A stretch of DNA of 64,000 bases from Microbacterium terrae. GTDB lineage: Bacteria; Actinomycetota; Actinomycetes; Actinomycetales; Microbacteriaceae. Where the stretch lies: assembly GCF_017831975.1 (NCBI RefSeq), contig NZ_JAFDSS010000001.1, forward strand, positions 1,054,001 through 1,118,000. The letters run 5' to 3'. Positions 51,158 through 59,763 of the stretch are shown here, piece after piece. A program made the translations under genes and the position numbers. Position 1 is the first letter of the stretch; every line of letters begins with the position of its first letter. The notes below the pieces were generated by a model. It had not been told where the DNA came from. It saw nothing but the letters and a program-made list of their open reading frames with translations, and made no database searches.

Positions 51158-51397
51158 TCACCGACGGATGCCGAAGAGAAAGTACGAAGCGGGGCCGATC
51201 CACTGCACGAGGATCACCGGGATCCACACCGGCTTCGGGCCGACGACGTCGTCCTTCTGACGCAGCGCGAGGTCCCAGAACGCGAGGAACGCGAAGGCGG
51301 CGCTCGCGATCGCGAGCAGTGCGATGAGCGGATTCGGCGCCGAGGGGGTGGGTTTGTTCGCGGCGCTCTTCAGCGTCTTCTTGACGGTGTCTGACAT
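51158..51397 (-). CDS. PLDc_N-like small membrane protein
   Basis: 79 residues: hydrophilic start (SDTVKKTLKSAANKPTPSAPN), one membrane segment (PLIALLAIASAAFAFLAFW), then ALRQKDDVVGPKPVWIPVILVQWIGPASYFLFGIRR, the hallmark second half of PLDc_N proteins. Function unknown. ATG with a GGAAGGAG ribosome site. Confidence 0.75.
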   Translation of the reverse strand: MSDTVKKTLKSAANKPTPSAPNPLIALLAIASAAFAFLAFWDLALRQKDDVVGPKPVWIPVILVQWIGPASYFLFGIRR

Positions 51398-51496
51398 GGA
51401 GGCTCCTTCCCGCTCTCATCCTGGCGCGGATGCCCGCCCGGCGCACCCTGTGGATAACTCCGGAGCCGTGGCGCGGGACCTTGCGAGGATGCTTCG

Positions 51497-52651
51497 GTGT
51501 CGATCGCACCGCCCGTCGCCCCCGCCTCGCTCGTCGCCGAGCGTGTGCGGGAGCGGCTGCGAGCCGAGCGTGCCGACCCGTCCCGCGACCCCGAGCTTGC
51601 CACGCGCATCGCGCACACCGAGGTGCGTCGACACAACGACTTCGCCCTCGCCCGCGGGCTGACTCCGATCGATGACGAGTCCGCGTGCGTGCGCGAAGTG
51701 CTCGCAACCGTCGCGGGGTACGGTCCCCTGCAGCCGTATCTCGACGATCCCGAGGTCGAGGAGCTGTGGATCAACGCGCCCGACCGCATCTTCGTCGCCC
51801 GGAGCGGGGTGTCCGAGCGCGTTCCGCTGGTGCTCACCGACAGCGTCGTGCGCGATCTCGTCGAGCGGATGCTGCACTCCACGGGCCGCCGCGTCGATCT
51901 GAGCCAGCCGTTCGTCGATGCGTCACTTCCCGACGGCTCCCGGCTCCACGTGGTGATCCCCGACATCACCCGGCGCCACTGGGCCGTGAACGTGCGGAAG
52001 TTCCTTCCGGCGTTCGGCGACCTCGATCGGCTCGTCGCGGCGGGCTCGATGCCCGTCGCCGTCGGCGACCTGCTGCGCGCAGCGATGCGCGACGGGCGGA
52101 GCATCCTCGTGTCGGGTGCGACGCACGCCGGGAAGACGACGCTCCTCGGAGCGCTCATCGCCGCGTGTCCGCCCGAGCATCGCATCGTGACCGTGGAGGA
52201 GACGTTCGAGCTCGCCGCGATCGCACCCGACCTGGTGTCGCTGCAGGGCCGCCAGCCGAGTCTCGAAGGAACCGGCGAGGTGACGCTGCGGCGCCTGGTG
52301 AAAGAGGCGCTGCGCATGCGCCCCGATCGGATCGTCGTCGGCGAGGTCCGCGATGCGGAGGCGCTCGACCTGCTGCTCGCCCTGAACACCGGCGTGCCGG
52401 GGGCGGCGACCGTGCATGCGAACTCGGCGCGCGAGGCGCTGGTGAAGCTGGCCGCGCTGCCGCTCCTGGCCGGACGCAACATCGATGCCGGGTTCGTCGT
52501 GCCCGCCGTCGCGTCGTCGGTGCACATGGTCGTGCACTGCGAGCGCGATCGCACCGGCCGTCGCCGCATCGCCGAGATCGTCGAGCCGATCGGCGTCGAC
52601 GGGGGAGCGGTCGTGGCGCGCACGGTCTATCGGGCGGACGACGACGCATGA
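51497..52651 (+). CDS. tadA: Tad/Flp pilus assembly ATPase TadA (CpaF)
   Basis: 384 residues. Type II/IV secretion ATPase: VAGYGPLQPYLDDPEVEELWIN, Walker A GATHAGKTT (207-215), VTVEETFEL (Walker B/Asp box), LRMRPDRIVVGEVRDAEALDLLLALNTG and the His box GAATVHANS. Powers pilin assembly. GTG start with a GAGGA ribosome site. Heads an operon of seven genes, with a four-base overlap to tadB. Confidence 0.92.
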   Translation: MSIAPPVAPASLVAERVRERLRAERADPSRDPELATRIAHTEVRRHNDFALARGLTPIDDESACVREVLATVAGYGPLQPYLDDPEVEELWINAPDRIFVARSGVSERVPLVLTDSVVRDLVERMLHSTGRRVDLSQPFVDASLPDGSRLHVVIPDITRRHWAVNVRKFLPAFGDLDRLVAAGSMPVAVGDLLRAAMRDGRSILVSGATHAGKTTLLGALIAACPPEHRIVTVEETFELAAIAPDLVSLQGRQPSLEGTGEVTLRRLVKEALRMRPDRIVVGEVRDAEALDLLLALNTGVPGAATVHANSAREALVKLAALPLLAGRNIDAGFVVPAVASSVHMVVHCERDRTGRRRIAEIVEPIGVDGGAVVARTVYRADDDA

Positions 52652-53502
52652 CGCTCGTGCTGGGGGCGACGCTCGCCGCGGGGGTGCTTCTCGTGCTGTC
52701 GCCCTGGCTCTGGCCGCTGCGGGCCGCACGCCCCGTCGCGTCGGACGGTCGGCTGTCGTCGCTGCTGGCGGAGGCGGGTGTCGCACGGCTCTCCCCGGCG
52801 GCCGTGCTCGTGCTCTCGGGAGCCGCCGCCGCCGTGAGCGCCGCGCTCGCGTGGCTCGTCACCGCGGTGCCGGCACTCGCCCTCGTCGCACTCGTGGCCG
52901 GGGGATCGGTGCCCGTGGTGTGGCTGCGCAGTCGACGCACCCGGCTCCTGCACACCCGGCGGGCCCTGTGGCCCGACCTCTGCGACCTGCTGATCGCCTC
53001 CGTCCGCGCCGGGATGTCGCTCACCGACGCGGTGGCGAGCCTCGCCCACTCCGCTCCGGCGGAGCTCCGCCCCGCATTCGCCGCCTTCGCGCGCGATGTC
53101 GCGGCATCCGGTCACTTCGATTCGAGCATGGTGCGACTGAAGGACACGCTCGCGGACCCCGTCGCGGATCGCATCGCCGAGACGCTGCGGATGGCCCGAC
53201 AGGTCGGCGGCACCGATCTCACCGCGGTGCTGCGCGCCCTGTCGGCGTCGGTGCGAGCGGACGCGTCGCTGCGGGCGGAGGTCGAGTCGCGCCAGTCGTG
53301 GATCCGCGGAGCGGCCGTACTCGGAGTGGCAGCGCCGTGGGCCATCCTCGCGATGCTCGCGCTGCGGCCCGAGGGCGCTGAGGCGTACACGAGCCCCGAG
53401 GGAGTCGTCCTGATCCTCGTCGGAGCCGCGGTCTCGTTCGTCGCGTTCCGGGTGATGCTGCGCCTCGGGCGTCTGCCCGAGCCACGGCGGTGGTTCCGGT
53501 GA
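52648..53502 (+). CDS. tadB: Tad pilus inner-membrane platform protein TadB
   Basis: 284 residues. Hydrophobic N-terminal segments followed by a type II secretion F domain: LWPDLCDLLIASVRAGMSLTDAVASLAHSAP and LRMARQVGGTDLTAVLRALSASVRADASLRAEVESRQSW, then two C-terminal membrane segments. Overlaps tadA and tadC by four bases each. Confidence 0.87.
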   Translation: MTLVLGATLAAGVLLVLSPWLWPLRAARPVASDGRLSSLLAEAGVARLSPAAVLVLSGAAAAVSAALAWLVTAVPALALVALVAGGSVPVVWLRSRRTRLLHTRRALWPDLCDLLIASVRAGMSLTDAVASLAHSAPAELRPAFAAFARDVAASGHFDSSMVRLKDTLADPVADRIAETLRMARQVGGTDLTAVLRALSASVRADASLRAEVESRQSWIRGAAVLGVAAPWAILAMLALRPEGAEAYTSPEGVVLILVGAAVSFVAFRVMLRLGRLPEPRRWFR

Positions 53503-54431
53503 CGCCACTGGTCGTCGACGACCTCGCCGTGGCGATCGTGCTCGGCACGGCGTTCGGCGCGGGCGTGCTGCTCATGCTCACACGCGTTCCGCGCTGGGCG
53601 GCGCCGAGCCTCACGCGCCGCATCGCTCCGTACCTCCGCGACGTCACCGACCCCGCCGGCCTCACGCCGGTCGGCGCGCTGTCTGCTCCGGCGACCATGC
53701 CGGTGGTCTCGTCGCTGGGTCGCCGGCTCGCGGCGCTCGCCGGATCGAACGTCGCCGTCGAGCGACGCCTGCGCCAGGCGGCGTGGACGACGGATGCCGT
53801 GACCTTCCGCGCCCGCCAGCTCGCGTGGGGACTGGCCGGGCTCGCGGCGGGCGCCGCTGCAGCGGTGGGGATCTCGCTCGCCGGCCGAGGCTCGGCGGCG
53901 CTCGTGCTGCTCCCTCCGCTCGCCGCGGTGGGTGCGATGGCCGCGGTCGACGCCGTGCTCTCCCGGGCGGCGGCCGCCCGACTCGCCCGGATCGGCGACG
54001 AGCTTCCCACGGTGCTCGAGTTCCTCGCACTGTGCCTGTCGGCGGGTGAGGGCATCCTCGACTCGCTGCGGCGGGTCAGCGACGTCGGCGCGGGCGAGCT
54101 CACCGGCGAGCTCCGCGCCCTCGTGGTGGCCGTGGGCACCGGATCGTCGTTGCCCGACGAGCTCGGCGCGCTCTCCGCCCGCCTCGAGGTCGCGGCAGTC
54201 ACGCGTGCCGTCGACCAGCTCGTCGCGGCCATCGACCGGGGCGCCCCGCTCGCCCAGGTGCTCCACGCCCAGGCGCTCGACGCCCGCGAGGACGCCAAGC
54301 GCACGCTCATCGAGCGCGCGGGCCGCAAGGAGATCTACATGCTCGTGCCGCTGGTGTTCCTCATCCTGCCGCTGAGCGTGCTGTTCGCGGTGTTCCCCGG
54401 GATCTTCATCCTGCGGCTGGGCCTCGGATGA
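53499..54431 (+). CDS. tadC: Tad pilus inner-membrane platform protein TadC
   Basis: 310 residues. F domain ELPTVLEFLALCLSAGEGILDSLRRVSDVGAGEL, with AQVLHAQALDAREDAKRTLIERAGRKEIYMLVPLVFLILPLSVLFAVFPG in outline. The GTG at 53499 overlaps the tadB stop (GTGA); a GTG at 53490 is the alternative. Partner of TadB. Confidence 0.87.
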   Translation: MTPLVVDDLAVAIVLGTAFGAGVLLMLTRVPRWAAPSLTRRIAPYLRDVTDPAGLTPVGALSAPATMPVVSSLGRRLAALAGSNVAVERRLRQAAWTTDAVTFRARQLAWGLAGLAAGAAAAVGISLAGRGSAALVLLPPLAAVGAMAAVDAVLSRAAAARLARIGDELPTVLEFLALCLSAGEGILDSLRRVSDVGAGELTGELRALVVAVGTGSSLPDELGALSARLEVAAVTRAVDQLVAAIDRGAPLAQVLHAQALDAREDAKRTLIERAGRKEIYMLVPLVFLILPLSVLFAVFPGIFILRLGLG

Positions 54432-54510
54432 CGCCTGCCCAGGTTGCGTCGCACTCCCTCGTCCGCCGTCCGCACCACATCGTCCTCACCCCCACTGAAG
54501 GAGACCGTCC

Positions 54511-54714
54511 ATGATCCGCACCCTCTTCGACCGCGCCGCGCTCGCCGTCCGCCGCCGACTCGTCGACCTCGCCGACGATGAGCGCGGAGATGTGCCGGGG
54601 TGGGTCCTCATCACGCTGATGACGGCAGGATTGGTCGTGCTGATCTGGGCCCTCGCCGGACCCGCCCTCGCGGGCCTGTTCGAGCAGGCGATCTCGAGCG
54701 TCTCCAGCATCTGA
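54511..54714 (+). CDS. Small Flp-type pilin-like protein
   Basis: 67 residues. A basic start (IRTLFDRAALAVRRRLVDLADDERG), a hydrophobic helix (WVLITLMTAGLVVLIWALAG) and a short tail. Position and size fit the Flp pilin of Tad loci, but the expected Glu at +5 after the Gly26 cleavage site is missing (DVPGW). ATG with a GAAGGAG ribosome site; 79 bases after tadC. Confidence 0.7.
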   Translation: MIRTLFDRAALAVRRRLVDLADDERGDVPGWVLITLMTAGLVVLIWALAGPALAGLFEQAISSVSSI

Positions 54715-54715
54715 C

Positions 54716-55147
54716 GTGGCGACGGTGCGGGCACTGACGGCGCGGGTTCGCGCTGTCGTCGACGACACCGGCGCAGACGAGACCGGGTCGAGCCCGGTCG
54801 AGTTCGTGCTGGTCGGCGCGATGCTCACGGTGCTCACGCTCGCCGTCGTGCAGTTCGGTCTCGCGGTGTACGTGCGCAACGTCGTGCACGACGCGGCCGT
54901 CGACGGCGCGTACCACGCGGCGCTCGCCGACACATCGCTCGCCGACGGGGAGGAGCGCACGCGGTCGATCGTCTCCCGGACGATCGGCGAGCAGTACGCG
55001 ACCGACATCGCCGCGCGGACCAGCGGCGCCCTCGGCCACGAGACCGTCGAGATGCGCGTCGTGACGACCCTCCCGCTCGCCGGCCTCCTCGGCATGCCTC
55101 GCGCCTGGGAGGTGACCGCGCATGCGCCCATCGAGTCCTTCGACTGA
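54716..55147 (+). CDS. tadE: TadE-like pilus assembly protein
   Basis: 143 residues. The Tad_E motif SSPVEFVLVGAMLTVLTLAVVQFGLAVYVRNVVHDAAVDGAYHAA in outline: one membrane helix, then an extracellular domain. A minor pilin-like protein. GTG start one base after the pilin stop. Overlaps the next gene by 26 bases. Confidence 0.8.
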   Translation: MATVRALTARVRAVVDDTGADETGSSPVEFVLVGAMLTVLTLAVVQFGLAVYVRNVVHDAAVDGAYHAALADTSLADGEERTRSIVSRTIGEQYATDIAARTSGALGHETVEMRVVTTLPLAGLLGMPRAWEVTAHAPIESFD

Positions 55148-55628
55148 CCGAGCCCGCGACGGCGCGGCTCTCGGAACCGCCGAGCCGCCCGCTGACGATT
55201 CCGAACGCGGTTCGGCTGCCCTCGAGTTCATCCTCGTCGGTCTCGTCCTCCTCGTGCCGATCGTGTACCTCGTCGTCACGCTCGGGCTGCTGCAGGCGGG
55301 CGCGATGGGTGCGGAGGCGGGCGCGCGGCACGTCGCGCGCGCCGTGGCCGGGTCGGACGGCGATGCGGACGCTCGCAGCAGCGCCGAACTCGTGGTCGCG
55401 TCGGTCGCCCGGGAGTACGGACTGGATCCCGGGACCGTGACACTCGACACCACGTGCGTCCCGGAGGGGAGCGCGTGCCCCGCGGCGGGGGCGACCGTGC
55501 GGGTGACCTTCCGCGCACGTGTCGCCCTGCCACTGGTGCCGCCCATCCTCGGCCTCGACCGGATCGCGAGCATCCCGATCGAAGCGACTGCCGTGCAGAA
55601 GATCTCGCGGACGTGGGGGAGCGGATGA
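55122..55628 (+). CDS. Second TadE-like protein
   Basis: 168 residues. Acidic, disordered start, then the TadE helix ERGSAALEFILVGLVLLVPIVYLVVTLGLLQAGAMGAEAGARHVARA in outline. Two cysteines (TTCVPEGSACPA) may form a disulphide outside. Paralogue of the preceding gene. ATGA overlap with the next gene. Confidence 0.78.
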   Translation: MRPSSPSTDRARDGAALGTAEPPADDSERGSAALEFILVGLVLLVPIVYLVVTLGLLQAGAMGAEAGARHVARAVAGSDGDADARSSAELVVASVAREYGLDPGTVTLDTTCVPEGSACPAAGATVRVTFRARVALPLVPPILGLDRIASIPIEATAVQKISRTWGSG

Positions 55629-56086
55629 CCCGGTGGCCGCGCACGGCGCGTCGGATGAGTCGGGCGTCGCGGGCCGATGACGAAGGCAGTGTGATGCTCC
55701 TCACGATCGGCTACGCCGTGCTCGCGCTCGCGGTGGTGCTCGTGTGCGTCGACGCGACGAGCCTGTACCTCGCGCAGAAGCATCTGGACGGTGTCGCGGA
55801 TGCCGCGGCCCTCGCCGCAGCCGACGGCTTCACCCTCGACGTCGTGGGCGGCGAGCCTGTCGCGAAGCTCTCCGATGCCGGCATCACCGCCCAGGCCGAG
55901 GAGATCGTCGCCGCGTCGCAGGATGCCGCAGGCGTGGGTGTCGAGCTCGTCTCGGCGTCGACCGACGACGGGGTGTCTGCGCGGGTGACGGTCGCGGCCG
56001 AGTGGCATCCGCCGGTGCTGAGCATCTTCGTGCCCGAGGGAGTCGCGCTCGAGTCGACGGCGACGAGTCGCACCGCGCTGCGCTGA
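55625..56086 (+). CDS. TadG-like (Tad_N) pilus protein
   Basis: 153 residues. The motif DDEGSVMLLTIGYAVLALAVVLVCVDATSLYLAQKHLDGVADAAALAAADGF in outline is the N-terminal helix of TadG/Flp-associated proteins. No von Willebrand domain follows, so this is a short TadG. Last gene of the operon; start overlaps the previous stop. Confidence 0.78.
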   Translation: MTRWPRTARRMSRASRADDEGSVMLLTIGYAVLALAVVLVCVDATSLYLAQKHLDGVADAAALAAADGFTLDVVGGEPVAKLSDAGITAQAEEIVAASQDAAGVGVELVSASTDDGVSARVTVAAEWHPPVLSIFVPEGVALESTATSRTALR

Positions 56087-56133
56087 GGCGGGCGGGGACA
56101 GGTAGCGGCGGGCTGCGGGGTCGTCCGTCGTGA

Positions 56134-57426
56134 TCAGCGCCGCGGGGGAGAGAAGCGCGGCACCCAGCGTACGAAGGCGAGCGCGCCGAGCAGCCCGATC
56201 GCGCCCATGGCGCCGGTCGCCAGTGCCAGCGAGCCGGCGGCCGCGATGCCCGACACGAGGAGCGGGGCGACCGCGCCGCCGGCGTCGGTGAGGGTTCGCC
56301 ACGAGCCGAGATACGGCGCAGGGTCGCTCTTCGGCGCCGTATCGGCGCCGAGGGTGAGCAGGATGCCGCTCGAGAGTCCGTTGCCGACGCCGAGCACACC
56401 CGCGAACAGCGCGAACCACATGGCCGCCTGGTCGAGGTCGTGCGTGAGCGAGAGGGCGATGAACCCGAGACCCATCAGCAGCATCGCGGGGAGGGCGGCC
56501 CACAGTCGGCCGAACCGGTCCATCACCTGGCCGCTCGCGTAGAACAGCGCGAAGTCGATCGCGCCGGTCACGCCGACGACGAGGGCGATGGTCTGTGCAT
56601 CGAGTCCGATCGACAGCCCCCACAGCGGCAGGATCACCTGCCGCGCCGAACGCACGGCGGAGAGCGATGCCGCTGCCAGGCCGAGCCGCGCCAGCACGGT
56701 GCGGTGGCGCCACATGGTGCGGAACACCCCGACGCGTTCGGCGGTTGGGATCGAGCCCGTGACCGGCTCGCCGGTGTCTTCGGCGATCTCCACCGCGGCG
56801 GTCGTCTCGACCGTCGCGGGCGGGAGCAGCTGCGTCTCGGGGTCGGGTCCGAGCAGCACGAGCAGCACCGTGGTGACGAGGCATCCCGCGAAAAACCACA
56901 CCGCCGCGCGCTCGTCGCCGAAGACGGCGAGCAGTCCCGCCGCGACGAACGGGCCGACGAACATGCCGAGGCGGAACGTGCCGCCGAGCAGTGACAGGGC
57001 GCGGGCGCGGAACGACGCCGGCACGCGTGTGGTCATGAACGAATGGCGGGCGAGCCCGAACGCGGCAGCGCAGAATCCGATGAGCAGCACCGCCAGGGCG
57101 AAGAGTCCGAGCGACGGCGCGATCGCCAGCACACCCGCGGCCCCCAGCGCGATGCCTCCCGCGACGGCCATCGTGATGCGCTCGCCGAAGCGGGCGACCG
57201 CCCACCCGGCGGGGATGTTGCCGCACAGCTGGCCCACGACGAGGGCCGAGACGACGAGCGCCGCCGTGGGCACGTCGGCGCCGAGCTCGGCGGCGATCAC
57301 GGGGATGAGAGGCACCACAGCGCCCTCGCCGAGGGCGAAGAGCAGGGTCGGCCCGTAGATCATCGGGCCGAAGCGCCCGACCACATCGCGGGCCGAAGGG
57401 GAATCGGGGCGATGGGTCACGAGCAT
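56134..57426 (-). CDS. Major facilitator superfamily transporter
   Basis: 430 residues with 12 probable membrane segments. [61 protein letters not shown] in outline is the MFS loop 2-3 motif; the middle loop is acidic ([18 protein letters not shown]). Substrate unknown. ATG at 57426 leaves only two bases after a TAACGT hexamer; the GTG two codons later (57420) would fit leaderless spacing. Divergent from prfB. Confidence 0.83.
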   Translation of the reverse strand: MLVTHRPDSPSARDVVGRFGPMIYGPTLLFALGEGAVVPLIPVIAAELGADVPTAALVVSALVVGQLCGNIPAGWAVARFGERITMAVAGGIALGAAGVLAIAPSLGLFALAVLLIGFCAAAFGLARHSFMTTRVPASFRARALSLLGGTFRLGMFVGPFVAAGLLAVFGDERAAVWFFAGCLVTTVLLVLLGPDPETQLLPPATVETTAAVEIAEDTGEPVTGSIPTAERVGVFRTMWRHRTVLARLGLAAASLSAVRSARQVILPLWGLSIGLDAQTIALVVGVTGAIDFALFYASGQVMDRFGRLWAALPAMLLMGLGFIALSLTHDLDQAAMWFALFAGVLGVGNGLSSGILLTLGADTAPKSDPAPYLGSWRTLTDAGGAVAPLLVSGIAAAGSLALATGAMGAIGLLGALAFVRWVPRFSPPRR

Positions 57427-57428
57427 CC

Positions 57429-57434
57429 ACGTTA
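57429..57434 (-). promoter_or_regulatory. Putative -10 of the MFS gene
   Basis: TAACGT on the minus strand, sharing two base pairs with the prfB -10. It is 8 bases from the GTG at 57420, favouring that start. Confidence 0.4.
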
Positions 57435-57438
57435 GTCT
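57433..57438 (+). promoter_or_regulatory. -10 element, leaderless start of prfB
   Basis: TAGTCT, then 8 bases, then ATG at 57447. Confidence 0.6.
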
Positions 57439-57446
57439 GGACTGTC

Positions 57447-58556
57447 ATGCTCGAATTCGATCTGTCCGCCGACATCCAGGCCCTGCGCTCCACGTTCGCC
57501 GATATCACGGCGGTCGTGGACGTCGAGGCGCTCACCGCCGACATCGCCCGCCTCAGCGAGGAGGCCGGCGCGCCCAACCTCTGGGATGACGTCGAGAAGG
57601 CGCAGAAGGTCACGAGCGCCCTCAGCCACAGCCAGGCCGCGCTCAAGCGCGTCACCGACATCGAGCGCCGACTCGACGATCTCGAGGTGCTCGTCGAGCT
57701 CGCGAACGAGATGGACGACGAGGACTCCGCCGAGGAGGCCCGTCGCGAACTCGCCGAGCTCGAGGACATCATCGGCCAGCTTGAGGTGCAGACGCTTCTC
57801 GACGGCGAGTACGACGACCGCGGCGCGGTCGTCACGATCCGCTCGGGCGCCGGTGGCGACGATGCGACCGACTTCGCCGAGATGCTCCTGCGCATGTACC
57901 TGCGCTGGGCCGAGCGTCACAAGTACCCGGTGAAGGTCATGGACACCTCGTACGCGGAAGGCGCGGGCATCAAGTCGGCGACCTTCGAGGTCGACGCTCC
58001 CTACGCCTACGGCACCCTGTCGGTCGAGGCCGGCACCCACCGCCTCGCGCGCATCAGCCCGTTCGGCTCGGCCGACAAGCGCCAGACGAGTTTCGCCGCC
58101 GTCGAGGTCATCCCGGTGATGGAGGAGGCGGTCGAGGTCGAGATCCCCGAGGGCGACCTGCGCGTCGACGTCTTCCGCTCGTCCGGTCCCGGCGGACAGT
58201 CGGTCAACACGACCGACTCCGCGGTGCGCCTCACGCACCTTCCGACCGGCATCGTCGTGTCGATGCAGAACGAGAAGTCGCAGATCCAGAACCGCGCCGC
58301 GGCGATGCGCGTGCTGCAGACCCGCCTCATGCTGCTGCAGCGCGAGGAGGAGGCCGCGAAGAAGAAGGAGCTCGCCGGTGTGATCACCGCGAGCTGGGGC
58401 GACCAGATGCGGTCGTACTTCCTCTATGGGCAGCAGCTCGTCAAGGATCTGCGCACCGGGCACGAGGTCGGAAACCCGGCTGTCGTCTTCGACGGCGACC
58501 TCGACGGCTTCATCTCGGCGGGCATCCGCTGGCGCAAGCGCAAAGACGAGGACTGA
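57447..58556 (+). CDS. prfB: Peptide chain release factor 2
   Basis: 369 residues. The RF2-specific SPF tripeptide (Ser204-Phe206, [17 protein letters not shown]) reads UGA/UAA, and GGQ is at 249-251 ([13 protein letters not shown]). The frame is continuous from the ATG, so there is no autoregulatory +1 frameshift as in E. coli. Followed by ftsE, ftsX and smpB, the usual actinobacterial order. Confidence 0.95.
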   Translation: MLEFDLSADIQALRSTFADITAVVDVEALTADIARLSEEAGAPNLWDDVEKAQKVTSALSHSQAALKRVTDIERRLDDLEVLVELANEMDDEDSAEEARRELAELEDIIGQLEVQTLLDGEYDDRGAVVTIRSGAGGDDATDFAEMLLRMYLRWAERHKYPVKVMDTSYAEGAGIKSATFEVDAPYAYGTLSVEAGTHRLARISPFGSADKRQTSFAAVEVIPVMEEAVEVEIPEGDLRVDVFRSSGPGGQSVNTTDSAVRLTHLPTGIVVSMQNEKSQIQNRAAAMRVLQTRLMLLQREEEAAKKKELAGVITASWGDQMRSYFLYGQQLVKDLRTGHEVGNPAVVFDGDLDGFISAGIRWRKRKDED

Positions 58557-58614
58557 TCCCGGTCCGCCGCCGATGCCCGATCGCTGAGCTTGTCGACGCA
58601 CGGGTGTCGCAGGC

Positions 58615-58627
58615 GCGGTGTCACCGC
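58615..58627. promoter_or_regulatory. 13-base palindrome over the presumed ftsE -35 region
   Basis: GCGGTGTCACCGC is a perfect palindrome around one base, ending 8 bases before the ftsE -10 hexamer. The -35 region would fall within it. Possible operator. Confidence 0.35.
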
Positions 58628-58635
58628 ACCGCATT

Positions 58636-58641
58636 TAGGCT
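58636..58641 (+). promoter_or_regulatory. -10 element upstream of ftsE
   Basis: TAGGCT, then 9 bases, then ATG at 58651. Leaderless, or with a very short leader. Confidence 0.5.
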
Positions 58642-58650
58642 CGGTAGGCC

Positions 58651-59763
58651 ATGATCCGGTTCGAGAACGTCACGAAGCGCTATCGCGGCGCCGCGAAGCC
58701 TGCCCTGCATGATGTCGACTTCGAGGTGCAGCGCGGGGAGTTCGTCTTCCTCGTCGGCGCCTCCGGCTCGGGGAAGTCGTCGTGTCTGCGGCTGATCCTG
58801 CGGGAAGACACCCCCAGCGACGGCCGGGTCGTCGTGCTCGGCCGCGACCTGCGCACCCTCGCGAACCGCAAGGTGCCCTATTTCCGTCGGCACATCGGAT
58901 CGGTGTTCCAGGACTTCCGGCTGCTGCCGACGAAGACGGTGTTCCAGAACGTCGCGTTCACCCTGCAGGTGATCGGATCGTCGCGCGGCTTCATCCAGCA
59001 GGCCGTCCCCGAGGCGCTCGCGCTCGTCGGACTCGCAGGCAAGGAGAAGCGGATGCCGCACGAGCTGTCGGGCGGCGAGCAGCAGCGCGTCGCCATCGCC
59101 CGCGCGATCGTGAACCGGCCGCAGATCCTGCTGGCCGATGAGCCGACGGGCAACCTCGATCCGGCGACGTCGATCGACATCATGCAGCTCCTCGCCCGCA
59201 TCAACGCCGGCGGCACCACGGTCGTCATGGCCACCCACGAGGCTGGATTCGTCGACCAGATGCAGCGGCGCGTGATCGAGCTGCGACACGGCGAGATGGT
59301 GCGAGACGAGACCCACGGCGGCTACGGCGACCGGTCGGGGCTGCCGAGCCTCGCCCCCGAGCCAGAGCGCGGCGCGGCGGCCGTCGCCGCTCTCACCGCC
59401 GTGCTGGAGCTCCACCGCGAGATCGTCGAGACCGGGGTGGTCGACCCGGTCGCGGTGGATGCCGCCGTGGTGGCATCGAGCGAAGCAGTGGAGGCCGCCG
59501 AGTCGGCCGAAGAAGCCGAGGCGCTCGATGCACAGCGCGTCGCGCGCGAGGAGTCGGCAGCGGCCCTCGCCGCGGCGACCGTCGAGCAGGAGGCCGCCGA
59601 GCAGGATGCCGCGGTGCCGGCGCCGCCCCCGCCTCCGGAGCCGCCGCGCACGAACCCGATCCCGATCGCTGACGCGGTCGAGATCGACCTGGAAGACCTG
59701 GGGGTCGCCGACCGCCTGGGGCTGGGCGACCAGGCTGACGACGAAGTGGGGCCGACATCGTGA
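58651..59763 (+). CDS. ftsE: Cell division ATP-binding protein FtsE with C-terminal extension
   Basis: 370 residues. The first 225 or so are canonical FtsE: Walker A GASGSGKS (36-43), QDFRLLPTKTVFQNVAF, signature LSGGEQQRVAIARA, and LLADEPTGNLD. The remaining 140 residues are an extension not found in standard FtsE: Ala/Glu-rich helix (SSEAVEAAESAEEAEALDAQ), a Pro linker, then VEIDLEDLGVADRLGLGD. The stop overlaps ftsX (GTGA). With FtsX it controls peptidoglycan hydrolases at division. Confidence 0.94.
   Translation: MIRFENVTKRYRGAAKPALHDVDFEVQRGEFVFLVGASGSGKSSCLRLILREDTPSDGRVVVLGRDLRTLANRKVPYFRRHIGSVFQDFRLLPTKTVFQNVAFTLQVIGSSRGFIQQAVPEALALVGLAGKEKRMPHELSGGEQQRVAIARAIVNRPQILLADEPTGNLDPATSIDIMQLLARINAGGTTVVMATHEAGFVDQMQRRVIELRHGEMVRDETHGGYGDRSGLPSLAPEPERGAAAVAALTAVLELHREIVETGVVDPVAVDAAVVASSEAVEAAESAEEAEALDAQRVAREESAAALAAATVEQEAAEQDAAVPAPPPPPEPPRTNPIPIADAVEIDLEDLGVADRLGLGDQADDEVGPTS

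Noticed and set aside
57447..57600. Programmed +1 frameshift in prfB
   Set aside because: The frame is continuous from the ATG with no in-frame TGA or upstream Shine-Dalgarno/CUU slip site.
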